From positions 146,114,148 to 146,178,147 of the forward strand of contig CM071598.1 of NCBI GenBank assembly GCA_036435485.1: a DNA stretch of 64,000 nt. The letters run 5' to 3'. Positions 51,554 through 63,224 of the stretch are shown here, piece after piece (the stretch's first letter is position 1; each line of letters opens with the position of its first letter). The stretch is from Saposhnikovia divaricata. Its lineage: Eukaryota > Streptophyta > Magnoliopsida > Apiales > Apiaceae. The position numbers and the translations under genes are program-made. The notes below the pieces were generated by a model. It worked only from the letters and a program-made list of their open reading frames with translations, made no database searches and was not told where the DNA came from.

Positions 51554-51666
51554 AGCACAAGAAGGGGGCCAGCCTTCTGTACTTTCATGACAAACACAAT
51601 AAGTGGCGTCCCACCAGACTTCTATCACACAGATAAGATGTCCCTGAATCCCCTATATACATAGGG
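51554..51666 (-). other. Three-hairpin RNA-like module, element C copy
   Basis: Hairpin 1 (51554-51583) pairs AGCAC-aa-GAAGG with CCTTC-t-GTACT around gggccag; its one odd pair becomes a G-U wobble in the minus-strand RNA. Hairpin 2 (51603-51614) pairs GTGG with CCAC around cgtc. Hairpin 3 (51651-51666) pairs CCCTAT with ATAGGG around atac. The module lies about 0.8 kb downstream of the PBS in element sense. Confidence 0.6.
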
Positions 51667-52414
51667 TTGTTCATCTCAGTCAGAGTAAATAAGGTCACGT
51701 ATTTAGAGAGAAACAAAAGAATTCAAAAGTTTCAAAAGTTTATATACATACAATGTTGAATAAGGAATAACAAATATTCAGGGAAAATAGAAAGAATTCA
51801 AGGATCTCAATAATTTACATGCATCATGTTGAATCAAGTGATCCCCTGGAAAATAGAGGTATCTATGAAAAATAGGAATGTGTTTAAATGAATCTGAAAA
51901 ATTCGTCATCAATTGAAATATAGTTGATTATCAAAGGTAATGGAGTATTATAAAAATATGAAGAAACAAAAAGAAAGGTTAAATTCCTTAATCAGTAAAT
52001 TAAATGAAATCAACAGCTAGAAATGAATAACCACGCCATTCCTCCAATGCATGCTAGTAATCGCATTTCACATCTTGTTTATAATCCTTTCCCACTTTCT
52101 ATATCGCTCGCAGGGTAACTAAAGTCGCAAAAGAAACTCCAGAAGGTACATGAAGGTCTGCACGTAACGTCTTCCAAGCTGATAGCTCCAGTCATCTATT
52201 TAGCGTATGCTGTTCCGAATTATCGGCCTCGTCCTAAAATGAGTCTCCGGATGAATCAAATTTCTGCTCACGCGATATGTCAAAATACCAAATAACGTCG
52301 CAACAGTCATCCTAATATCCTAATGCGAATCTTATCCTAAATCGTCCTATCTAACGTCCCACTTAAATACGTATACCTAATCATCCTAACTTGTTTCAGT
52401 GACCATAACCTGTC

Positions 52415-52426
52415 GCTCTGATACCA
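52415..52426 (-). other. Element C primer-binding site
   Basis: The minus strand reads TGGTATCAGAGC, the initiator tRNA-Met complement, two bases from the LTR edge. Confidence 0.92.
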
Positions 52427-52428
52427 AC

Positions 52429-55400
52429 CTGTAACGCCCAGACTTCCCAATACTAAAAATATACTTTTTATAATAAAATAGACTTTGATACAGGGGAATT
52501 TTAGAAAATTTTGGCATGAAGTATTTGTAAATCGGACTATCCACCTGTATTTCAACCAAAACCAAATTCCAATTAACAATTACAAATAAAACTTAATACA
52601 CCAACGATTCCTCACCGAGGATCGATTCCAGGTTATGGTATGAAACAAGAATCTAAACTATACAAATCGTTACAACTTCTTTCTCTGCTATAAATACAAA
52701 TCACTATACCGTCTAATCTGTAGCTTAATCCAAAACCGTGCTCGCCCACGTTAGCTCTGAAATCTATTCCAAATAGGATCATCCTCACCCTCATTCGCAT
52801 TTGAAAATATAAGTAGATGATCCTTAAACCTAACTGCAAAGGGTTTTGTAAAACAAAGCAAGAGTGAGCCAAAAAATGCTCAGTAAGTTAATAATATAGT
52901 GAAACAATGATATTACGATAATTCATTGATGAACAATATCAATGAATACTTTATCTCAAGAGATCATTCAATTTCAATCATAGAGTAAAACTTTTTCATT
53001 TTCTTTAACTATACGGTCTCAGATAAAACTTTGAGAAAAAAATGTCAAGAAATTCCCCAATCATTCTTACTCCACTTTCAACGTACAATGTTACTCGCGA
53101 AGGGAATAACTAGGAAAATTCTATCCATCCTTAATCCCATTATTTTACTGAGTTCCAAATTTTATCATGTAGAAAACGACTAACTCTGACATCCACAATT
53201 TCAAAACTAGAAACCATTTACCTTGGAATATGTATATACATATATTCTATCAAAACATTCCTTTCTTTAAAACCCTTTCATCTTTGAAACATACTTTTCA
53301 TAAAACTTTTTTAAAAACATTTAAGTTGATTTTTATTATTCTCCTGATTACGGACAATACGGGTGATCAGCCACGTAAAGTCCCCATTCATTTGAAATTG
53401 GGTTCCCAATTAGGCAACACATTGGCCTTTAATGCTGGACTAGGGGAACCACCCATAGCCTTTTACGCTAAATAAAAGTGTTGGACTAGGGGAACCACCC
53501 CTAGCCTCTTACGCTATTCCAATTTATACAAAAATTTATTATTAATAATTTAAAACATTTCACTTTTCAGTCCTTAAACTCACTGATAACAGATCAGCCT
53601 AGTATAAGGAATTTGAAAACATCTTTAATTAATAGTCCATTTTAATGAGTAATAATAAAAAGTTTAGGGACAGTGAAGCAGTCGATATAAGGAATAATAA
53701 ACAACAAAGCAGTAAGATTAAACTAAGCAGGGTATAGTTCAGCAAAACAGAATCACATATATCAACAAGGAACATGATAAATTAAATAACTGAGCAATTA
53801 TTAAGATTCTAGAAATGGAACAACAATTATAAAAAAACAGGGAATAGAGAAAATTCGAAGTTCAACAGAAGATTTAAATTACTGCACTGGCTAACCACTT
53901 ATTTCAAAGATTTTCAATTTATGAAATTACACTGTAGAGTTTGAACAAACAGAATAGATTTGAATAGCTTAGAATGAAGATTTAAGAAATTCTCAGTTAC
54001 CCAAGGTCTCACTCCTGTCGGCTAAGCACTCATAGGCTTTAGCTTCCAGAACCGGCATGACAATAATGAGTTTGAATAATTAAGAAGATCTCATTTCATT
54101 CTCGGTTTTAACCGTCACTGAGCAACACATGCCTCAACAATAGTATAAACCTCAAATTAGTTTAAAATAATTTGAATAAAAATATGTTCTTTGAAAAATA
54201 TTTATAAAGACGAGGAATATTGAAATAAATTAATTTTTAAAAGAATTCAACACCTGAACAATAGGTTGGGAAAATAAACAATGATAGAATAATTTGAGAA
54301 GGAGTGTTGTAAATTTAATAGACGAAAAATGTCGCTAGGAATAAAAATGAAAGGTATAGGCGCTACCAAAAAGATCTGAAAGGAACATCGTATAATTATA
54401 AGAACAGTTTCACAATTATTCAGAATAGATATGAAGAATATAATTATTTGCAAGAAGGGATTTCGAAAGAATAATTAAATAATACAGAAGGTTTCATATC
54501 ACTTGAACAATAAGTGAGGTATAGTAAACTTGCCTCAATACACAGGGTTTCCATTTCCAATACTTTAACTCCTTATCACTTTACATCCATCTCTACTTGA
54601 CCTTTCTTCGATCACACATCCATTTCCCTTTATCACTTGTCAATCCCGATCATTCTTTCCTTCCTCTACATTCCATCTACCCACACGCTGGCTCTTAGTC
54701 GGCGTCTTATTCGTACCTATTCACAGGTAAAGTACTACTTTAGTACACTTGTAACCTTAATTGTCCAACTCTGTTCTACCCAATCGTGTCCTATAACGCA
54801 TTACAATTTATCACATATAGCTCATACAGATCATGTTCTCGAAATAGTAACATATAATCCCATAATCACATAAGCACGAAGCACGTATTATTATCTTACA
54901 TTTATATTACATAAAACACCTATATCCTTTACACACCGAAAATCTTTATCAAAATGCTCTCAAAATAATAAAATAATTCTAATAAACATTGGACACCACC
55001 TCCTCTAAAATATCGTCTACCCTGTCATAATAAAATTAACCAATTCAGCAATCGCAACATCCTTTGCTTTAATAAAATTTACAATCATACCATATCATTC
55101 TAATGTACCTCATTTGTACATCTCCGACAAATCATAATCAACACATAACTTACGTATTTTACAATAGCGATTCAACAATTATAATTATCACTAATTAACC
55201 TTAACAAACTTATAACTTCGAATATTCAACTAACAAAACTAATACTTAAACTATGGCATTTAACAATCTTACAATTCAGGTCAAATACTATTCACATTTG
55301 ACCAATCAGCATAAACTGAAACATATACTCGCTTTTTTAACAAAAATCGAATCCAAGTACCAAGGTTATCAAGTACTCACTCGAATTTTTTTTTTTTTGC

Positions 55401-56715
55401 TGCTCAAGTACATAGATATATTCAAAATTTACATCCGACAAAAGAAATCACTTGCCATGCTAGTATCTATTCAGTATAAATCGAAAATTTCAAGAAACTC
55501 ATCACACCTTTACTCGATTTCAAACCAAAGCATTTCAAACAATTGAAAACCGACAGTCAAGCTTTAATCGAGAGGTTCTCAACCAAAAACCGAAAATTAA
55601 CTAGTATGCACACAGATTCTAAAATTAATTTATGCTACCCACACCATAAACTACAACGCCAATTCACTATTTCCCCAATTTAACCAATCCGTCGGCTCCC
55701 CAAGGTCATGACGACGGTGATGAACTGGTGAAGGCCAATCGATGGTCGTTTAACACCAAAATCATCCTCTAGCCTCCATAATTCCAGTACAACTGAAATT
55801 CAAGCAAGAAAATCAAATATCCAGCCCTTGCATACAAAGATTTGAACATATATATATATATACATGTATATACCAAACTCAAGAACACATCATATATCTC
55901 CATCTAATCCTTACATAACTAATTAATAGAGGTTTGAAACAAGGATTTTGAGAGCTTGGACTACAAACTAGAGAAAAAAAAAGATAAGATGAGAGAGATT
56001 TGAGCGAGGGAGGGAGGTTAAGGAGAGAACTGCGGGAGAAATTAGGGAGATTGTGAGAGATAAAGCTAGAGAAGCTTCGAGAGATTTCAAGAAAAGAAAG
56101 CCCAGATATTTAGATGATGGGTTTCAGAATTAAAAGAGATAAAAACAATTCTGTAATTTCCTACAATGTTGAAAATCATATTAAAAAAATATGATTTAAT
56201 CATTTTAAAAATCGAATTTAAATAAGAAATTAATAGAAAAATAATTTTAAAAAAATTCTAAAATAAAATTTATGAAATTACAAACATCCCCATGTTTTTA
56301 AAATATTTTTAGGATCAAAAATGAATTTAATATGAATTTTACAAGTTTGATACTTTAAATGCAAGAAAACTCTTAAAATCATTTTAAAATACCAAAACAC
56401 CCAAATTAATACACCCAATAATTTTAAAAACTAAATAAATATACAAAGATGATATTGTAAAAGATTTCATGATTTTTAATCACTTTGATAATTTTATAAA
56501 AAATTTCAAAGATCAATAATGCATAATTTAAATAGATTTTTAATCACAAAAAAAAAATTCAAATAAAAATACACGTACCTACACGACACACATACATCAC
56601 CATATAAACATGATGTCACATATATTTAACTAAAAAAAAAAATTTCACACCATATATTCCACATCTAATATTAAATAATAATATTTATAATTACGAATTT
56701 TCTAAGGCATTATAC
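52429..56715 (-). repeat. Element C 5' LTR (right copy)
   Basis: Homologous to 44736-49083 along its full length. It carries the shared box stem at 52865-52882, the 135-bp module at about 53023-53155 and the short TA tract near 55848. Confidence 0.9.
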
Positions 56716-57958
56716 TGATGTTCACTTGAAAGTTGGCAAGTCTACAAGATCATGTATAGTAGTGGATACAAATGTACAGAGTACTTTAAGGCAAAGGGAT
56801 TTGTTATTCTCTGACAATCCACAAACTGATGAAGAGCTTGCTGCTAAGATTTTCTTAGAAGAGAATGCTGAGGGAGCTACTTTAGAAGATATTCATACTG
56901 AAGAATTACTCTTGCAAAAATTGAAAGCTATGAAATCTGGAAAGGCCAAGAAAAGTGCTAAATCCCCAAGGCCTATTCAAAAAGGAATCGTGATTAAAGA
57001 AAATCTTGCTGGTAGTCAAGAAGAAGATGAAGGAAAATTGATAAGAAAATCATCACTTGATGCCAGGTTAAAGCTTAAAGGTATAATTGGTCAAGAAGAC
57101 AAAGGGAAAAAGGTAGATACAACCTCTGTTGCTACACATGTTGTAAGTGAATCTCTACCTGTTCATAATAATCAATTGTCTGCTCAAATGCAAAGATTTT
57201 TCTCCAAGCCTACAATTCCTGTTCAAGCTCAGAAGAAAGGAGTTGGTACTTTTCAGCATGATAGAGGTTTCTTAGGAAAACCTCCTGGTAAGAACACATC
57301 TGGTTTAGGTTCTCACAAAGATGTCAGAATAAGCAACAGTCCTAGAAATCCTTCATCACTTATTTCTCCTGGAGCTGGTATGATTCAAGAAAATTTAGAC
57401 AAACTGGAGTCAGTTCAGCTGGTTCGTCAAAAGAGTTTGGATAAATATTTCTTACTGTACTTCATGGAAGATGGAACAGTGTATAGGGTGAATGAAGATG
57501 ACATTAAGCTGAAGCTGTGTGAAGAACTTCAATATGTTCTGTACTTATTCAGAGTTACAAATCGAAGAACAGCACTTATTGCTGATTCTATAAGAGAATA
57601 TATGAGGAAAGCCAAAGTACTTACTGGTTCAAAGTCTACAGAAGAGTATGTTCCTAAGTACAGAGACTATCATGGAAATCTTGAAATGAAGAGGAATAGT
57701 GCTCGACTGAAGACTGACTTGGGTATAACTGTGCTGGACTTCAATTCTGAATCAAAGAAAGCATATTTTATCAGGCTTGGAAATGAAATGAGGAAAAAAA
57801 AAATTTATTCTCTGAGAGCTGCCATCTATCAAACTGGAGAAGATGATCCTAAGTTAAAAGAGATCAAGGAGATAATGCAGAGAGAGCTCAAGAATGCAGA
57901 AAGAAGACTGCTTATAGACTACCTTAGAACAACACCAGATATTGAGGAGGTTAGGTAG
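56716..57958 (+). pseudogene. Copia-2 third ORF, 3' segment
   Basis: The frame joins that of 44735 exactly after removal of C and one TSD copy, and is open for about 410 codons to TAG 57956-57958. It is Lys-rich early (KSGKAKKSAKSPRP). Later it has a globular-looking part (YFLLYFMEDGTVYRVNEDDI, then VPKYRDYHGN) and a charged C-terminus (EIKEIMQRELKNAERRLL). This is the best-preserved part of the third ORF. I recognise no catalytic motif and no membrane segment. The product is unknown; the position matches the SIRE-type third ORF. Confidence 0.75.
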
Positions 57959-58101
57959 AAAAAGTCTGTAAGTAATTCTTATTTTCTGTAAATTTTGTTA
58001 ATTCAAGATTAAACTCTGCTTATTTGAATAAACACTGTGTTTGTATAAAATTGTTTTGACATCATCAATTACTGTTAACTTGTGCATTTTTACTAATGAA
58101 C

Positions 58102-58115
58102 AAGTTGGGGGAGAT
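58102..58115 (+). other. Copia-2 polypurine tract
   Basis: AAGTTGGGGGAGAT directly before the 3' LTR TGTTAAAT, a form typical of SIRE-type copia elements. The preceding 57959-58101 is AT-rich non-coding DNA with one AAACTCTG. Confidence 0.92.
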
Positions 58116-58686
58116 TGTTAAATATAATTGATATGGTTAATATCAGTGTTTAAGTTTTACAGGGAAAAACAGAGTTTAACTTGAAACTGGAAGCAGTCAG
58201 AGTTTAGTTAAACTCTGACAGTTGGAAGCTCGACAGAGTTTGCTATATGCTGACAAGAGGAAGCATTATAGCAAACAAGAGGAAGCAGCTAAACTCTATT
58301 GAACAGAAGCGTTTGCTGGTCAGTAACAGAATTATTGTAGATAATTATGGAAGCGATATCTTTGAAGATTGGATAGCTGTCAAAGGAAGTCGTGCTGACT
58401 AGAAAGATATGTAGCAATCATAATTGATAATATTTGTATAGCCGATTTATAGGAGAATCAATTATTGATTGTACGTAGCTGTATGTCTTTATAAATACAG
58501 TTAGGTTAACCCTAGAAGGGTATCGATCGTGTAACACAATATCTTTTCATTGTAACCTAAGCAGCTCTCTGTGATATTTTACATCACTGAGAAAGGAGTT
58601 AATTCCAAACAGTTTTTAAAGTCTTTTAAGAACTTATTGTTATTCTCTCATACTTATTTGATTATAATTGTGTATTCGGCCTAACA
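58116..58686 (+). repeat. Copia-2 3' LTR
   Basis: 571 bp, same ends as the 5' LTR. It has an extra 22-bp segment after gctgacaagaggaag that makes a short tandem duplication of the caagaggaagca word. The palindrome (58196-58219) and TATA box (58490-58497) are conserved. Confidence 0.95.
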
Positions 58687-59438
58687 ATCCACATTCACCA
58701 GAATTGTTGGTGAAAATATCTGAGGTTTGCTCTTTAATAATTTACAAGTGATTACTTTGTTAATATTTGTTGTTAAAATCACTTGTATAATTATTTTATC
58801 AACTTATCTTCTTGTTTCTTTATTCTCAAATCATTGCCATAATCTTCTTAATATTATTCTACATACTTCAGTTATTTTAGAGTAATTTATTTTTCATAAA
58901 AAAAATTTTCTCAGATCTTACAAGTTGAAATATTTGAGAAGCCTATTTTTGTTGAAAATTTCATTATTTTAAGTTACTTTTGAATATTTGTGATATTTTG
59001 TAAATCATATTTTCTCTCTAAATAATTTTCTATTGAGAAAGTTATTTTATTTGAAAATATATAGATTTATTAATTTACTATAAATATTTATGTAAATAGT
59101 TAATATTTTAATCAATATTTTGTAGTGTTTGTCCTTCTGATTTTAATGTTTTATTTCCGTCTAAAGGATAGCCTATGGTATTTTTAGTATTTTCTGTTCA
59201 GCCATTTATAAGTAGTTATATTTTTATTAATCTTTTTGTAAATTATTATTATTATTTTATTTTTATTTTCAATTATATAGTACTCCACTATTCTATTTAG
59301 ATATTTTCTGAATAACTTCATACCCTTGCCAGTTTTTGAACTAGTAAGGGTATCGGTAAGGGTATTTGGTTTTTAGTCTTATAAACTCATACCCTTACCA
59401 GCTGTTTTCGTCAAAATAGTTTAATAAGTTAATAGAAG
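58687..59438 (+). pseudogene. Copia-1 pol end and downstream DNA
   Basis: The first codons complete the copia-1 RNase H frame left at 9028 (STFTR, ending at TGA 58721-58723), matching VFTRLV at the same place in copia-2. From 58724 the DNA is very AT-rich with no ORF and would be the 3' part of copia-1. A cluster of four 8-mers, ATACCCTT or its reverse complement, lies at 59320-59396. No copia-1 LTR is seen before copia-3 starts. Confidence 0.8.
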
Positions 59439-60946
59439 TGTTGGGTTTCGAGGCATAAAACGCAGCGGATAAACGTAAATAAAACAATAAATTTTCGAAA
59501 CCCAAACCAGGATCCATGTATAATTATGGACAGATTATGGAGATTACGAATCATACCTTTAAAAAGCTTTACTTTCACGAACTCAACGGAGATCCTAGCT
59601 TGTAATCACCACACACAATCTTCACGTCAAGATCTGTGTCTCTAAGGTAATCCACACGAATATCCGACCGTCCAACGATCTGAGGAGCCAGGTACGCCCG
59701 CGAAGAACAGCCTCTCTCTATCTCTCTAGCCTCTCAAAAAGCTGCTAGGGTTTTTTAATAAAAACGATTTTATGAAATCCCTAACCCTAAAGTAATACAT
59801 CATCATGTATTTATATGAGAGATAGTGGGCTAAAATCAAAAAACCGAATTGGGCTTCCTTAAACCCAATTCTGTTCTTACTTTATTAAATTCGAATTTAC
59901 TTAGATAATTAATTAGGACCAGTCCAATTAATTAAATAGCCAATTCTTTATTTAATAATGATTTAATTTAAATTCTAAATTTAAATTAAAACTCCTTTTA
60001 AGACATTCTAAGTGTGTGACCCTATAGGTTATTATTACGTTGGCAACGATTTTAAAGTCTCAATTAAAATCGTAAACAAAGAGCGGCATCTAGTAATACA
60101 TCATTGCTACCCAAGTAATAGTAATTTAAATGGTGATCCATATTAATCCTTTCGTGATTAATGTTTCCGTGTAATATAATCCCTTTAACCAAATATTGTA
60201 GATTAAACTCGAGGCATGTATTTAGTCATCCTCTTCAACATTTAATTCGGGTTTACTTGATCCATGAGTAGACTATTAAAAACAAATCATTATTTGAGCA
60301 CGGCCATGCATTTTATAGTCTCACTCAATCAAGAGGCCAATAATATCTCTCCTAATTCTAGGAGGGTTAAATCCTTTATCTATCATTCATATTTCTCATA
60401 CGACTCATGATATACCCGATGTCCACTTTTATCATCACCCAGTCAAAGGTAACTTTTAATGTAGTCAAAGTATATTAATCCTCGTATAGAAATATAATGA
60501 TCTCAAGTCAAAGGATCATTACACCATTATCACTATGAGTCTTTCTTATGACTTTATTAAACATGAAGAATCTTACTGTGGGTCTGTCCAGTGCCATGTA
60601 CTCCTACATGTACCTATGTATTGACTTTAGTATCTCCATACTTATAACCAATGAGATGTGGTTATCTGTCAAACAACATACTAGTCTATTTATGTATTAT
60701 TATTGTCCTATAATAATAATAATACTCGACCAGGGACCTTTTAAGAATATGATATATTATATAATCTCAAGTTCAAGTCATGTACTTAAACTATATAATG
60801 TGTATCATAATTCTAAGGACATTTATTATGCTAACAAATATATCGCAGTAATTAAAGTAATAATAAATACGTTTATTGAATGATCAAATGACATAAAGGT
60901 TTATTCAAAGAAACAATGTATTGCCTCTAGGGCACCTACACTAACA
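59439..60946 (-). repeat. Copia-3 3' LTR
   Basis: Its ends TGTTGGGTTTCG...CACTAACA are complementary TGTT/AACA termini. The purine tract beside 60946 identifies it as the 3' LTR on the minus strand. The 111-codon frame at 60548-60883 has no family features and is left as chance. Confidence 0.85.
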
Positions 60947-60960
60947 ATCTCCCACTTGCA
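60947..60960 (-). other. Copia-3 polypurine tract
   Basis: The minus strand reads TGCAAGTGGGAGAT followed by the LTR start TGTTAGTG. Confidence 0.8.
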
Positions 60961-61020
60961 CTAGAGACAATCACCCATGTATCTAATACCCATGGAACTA
61001 GTATGACCATCGTGCTTCTA

Positions 61021-61734
61021 CTACGACAAGTCTTTGGTCAGTGGGTCTGCAATGTTATCATTTGTGTGCACTTTACATATGTGTATGTCACCCCTTTCAT
61101 TAATCTCTCGAATAAGGTGAAATCTCCTGAGTATATGTTTGGATCGGGAGTGTGATCTAGGTTCTTTAGCCTGTGCAATGGCTTTATTATTATCGCAGTA
61201 TAGATCAATGGGATCTGCGATCGATGGAACCACTCCCAAATCAGTAATGAATTTTTGAATCCAAACAGCCTCCTTAGCTGCTTCACAAGCTGCAATGTAC
61301 TCAACCTCCATTGTAGAATCAGCTACTGTTTCTTGCTTTGAACTCTTCCAGCTTACAGCACCTCCGTTTAGACAAAACACAAAACCAGACTGTGATACAG
61401 TATCATCCCTGTCTGTTTGAAAACTTGCATCGGTGTAACCTTTTACAACCAGTTTCTCCTCTCCTCTATACACCAAGAATGAATCTTTAGTCCTTTTCAG
61501 GTACTTTAGAATATTCTTGACTGCCGTCCAGTGACCTTCACCTGGATTAGACTGGTATCTGCTCGTCATGCTCAAAGCATACGAAACATCTGGGCGAGTA
61601 CATACCATTGCATACATGATAGATCCAATTGCTGAGGCATATGGAACCTTACTCATGTGATCCTTCTCATCCAATGATTTCGGACACTGGTCTTTAGAGA
61701 TCGTTATCCCTTGAGACACGGGTACATATCCCAT
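61021..61734 (-). pseudogene. Copia-3 pol: end of RT and RNase H
   Basis: It begins after a 1-bp frameshift near 61735 in an AAAA run. It shows PYASAIGSIMYAM, TRPDVSYALS, KNILKYLKRT, YTDASFQTD, CDNNKAIAQ and HILRRFHLIREI, then ends NIADPLTKDLS with the natural stop at 61021-61023. Normally STAEAEY is found before the last catalytic acid; here it reads STMEVEYIAA, so this motif is altered. Confidence 0.9.
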
Positions 61735-62675
61735 TTTGCATTTTGCATACCAAAACGATGCAAAACCTTATCAATGTATGTGCTCTGAGTTAGACTGATC
61801 ATCCTTCTAGATCTATCTCTATAGATCCTCATTCCTAGAATGTAGGTTGCCTCTCCTAAGTCTTTCATAGAGAAGTTGCTCCCTAACCAAGTCTTAACAG
61901 CCTTTAAAGAAGGTATGTCATTCCCCATTAGTAGTATATCATCAACATATAGTACTATGAATGCCACATGGCTCCCACTAACCTTCCTGTAAACACAAGG
62001 TTCATCTTCGTTTTGAACAAAGCCATACTCTTTGACTGTTTCATCAAAATGAATATTCCATCTCCTAGATGCTTGCTTCAATCCATAAATGGATCGACGT
62101 AATTTACATACCTTGCCATCATTCCTTGGATCGACAAAACCTTCAGGTTGTGTCATGTACACATCCTCTTCAAGGCTTCCATTAAGGAAGGCTGTTTTGA
62201 CATCCATTTGCCAGATTTCATAATCATGGAATGCTGCAATGGAAAGCAAAATCCTTATGGACTTGACCATAGCCATTGGTGAGAAAGTTTCATCATAGTC
62301 AATACCATGAATTTGTTTGAAACCTTTTGCTACCAGCCTTGCTTTATAGGTCTGAACATTTCCATCCATGTCAGTTTTCTTCTTGAAAACCCATTTGCAC
62401 CCTATGGGTTTTACCCCTTCAGGTGGATCAACCAAAGTCCATACTTGGTTTTCGTATATGGAATCCATCTCGGATTTCATGGCTTCAAGCCATCTCTTAG
62501 AGTCTGGACTATTCATAGCATCTTGGTATGTAAGAGGCTCATCTTCATCTATGAGCATCAAATCACCACATTGAGTCAAGAGAAATCCATATCTCTCTTG
62601 CTCATGGCGAATTCTACCAGATCTACGAACAACCTGTGTTTGTTGAGCATTATCATCATCCTGCTCTTGTTCCAC
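61704..62675 (-). pseudogene. Copia-3 pol: reverse transcriptase
   Basis: It shows WTLVDPPEGVKPIGCKWVFK, RLVAKGFKQ, QMDVKTAFLNG, YGLKQASRRW and the catalytic YVDD at 61938-61949 (minus strand). The frame is open from TAA 62694-62696, a stop that separates it from the integrase part, to the frameshift near 61735. It would copy element RNA into cDNA if the frame were whole. Confidence 0.92.
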
Positions 62676-62693
62676 TTCAGGTTCAATGTTGTT

Positions 62694-63224
62694 TTATGAT
62701 TCTCGATCTTCATTGTGATTTATAGTTCTCCCACTGTTTCTTTTGGAAACAAAATCTCTTTCCATGAAGACAGCATCTCGAGCAATAAACACTTTCTGCT
62801 CAGAAGGACTATAAAAATAATACGCCTTTGTTTCTTTAGGGTATCCCACAAAATTGCACTCTTCGGATTTAGGTCCAAGCTTGTCAGATACTTGACGTTT
62901 CACAAACGCCTTGCATCCCCAAACTTTCATAAAGCTCATGCCTGACCGTTTCTCCTCCCATATCTCATATGGAGTCTTTTGAACCTTCTTAGTAGGAACA
63001 CGGTTAAGTGTGAAAGCCGCTGTTTCTAGAGCATAACCCCAGAAACTTATTGGAAGATCTGCATGACTCATCATCGATCGCACCATGTCCAACAAGGTGC
63101 GATCTCTCCTCTCTGAAACCCCATTCCATTGAGGTGTACCTGGTGGAGTGAGTTGTGATACAATACCACACTCCTTTAAATACTCTTTAAATTCAGTGCT
63201 TAAGTATTCACCCCAACGATCGGA
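62694..63224 (-). pseudogene. Copia-3 pol: integrase C-terminal half
   Basis: The frame continues from the integrase core after TGA 63225-63227. It includes the PQWNGV-type motif with the catalytic Glu (about 63110-63150), then FWGYALETAAFTLNRVPTK, TPYEIW, WGCKAFV, GYPKETKAYYFY and VFIARDAVF. These are the normal core-to-linker motifs of Ty1/copia integrase. It ends at TAA 62694-62696, which interrupts the IN-RT linker. Confidence 0.88.

Larger units (their letters stand above)
49084..52428 (-). other. Element C internal domain, no recognisable coding region
   Basis: 3345 bp with only short frames. It carries one 135-bp module (about 49591-49720), also present in A's interior and in C's own LTRs, and the three-hairpin module (51554-51666). 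No gag or pol motif was found by reading. Confidence 0.75.
44736..56715 (-). mobile_element. Element C: LARD-like LTR retrotransposon
   Basis: 12.0 kb, with LTRs of about 4.35 kb (44736-49083) and 4.29 kb (52429-56715) around a 3.35-kb interior. The PBS (52426-52415, minus strand) and purine tract (49096-49084) show it points left. LTR size, interior size and lack of coding capacity match the LARD class. Over the first 640 bp the LTRs differ by about 11 substitutions. The exact end bases are ambiguous by one (c at both outer edges) because the TSD can be read as 5 or 6 bp. It is related to A at both LTR ends and in the interior. Confidence 0.9.
9029..58686 (+). mobile_element. Copia-2: SIRE/Maximus-type Ty1/copia element with two nested insertions
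   Basis: LTRs at 9029-9576 and 58116-58686 start TGTTAAAT and end CCTAACA, and differ by about ten substitutions and two indels. Between them lie a tRNA-Met PBS, gag, pol in Ty1/copia order (PR, IN, RT, RNase H), a large third ORF and an AAGTTGGGGGAGAT purine tract. After removing B and C the element is about 12.0 kb, the size and layout of the SIRE/Maximus group. The target is the pol end of copia-1. The flanks share only aatc, so the expected 5-bp TSD (gaatc) seems to have lost two bases on the right. Confidence 0.92.

Noticed and set aside
60548..60883. 111-codon frame in the copia-3 LTR
   Set aside because: AT-rich LTR sequence on the antisense strand, no recognisable domain.
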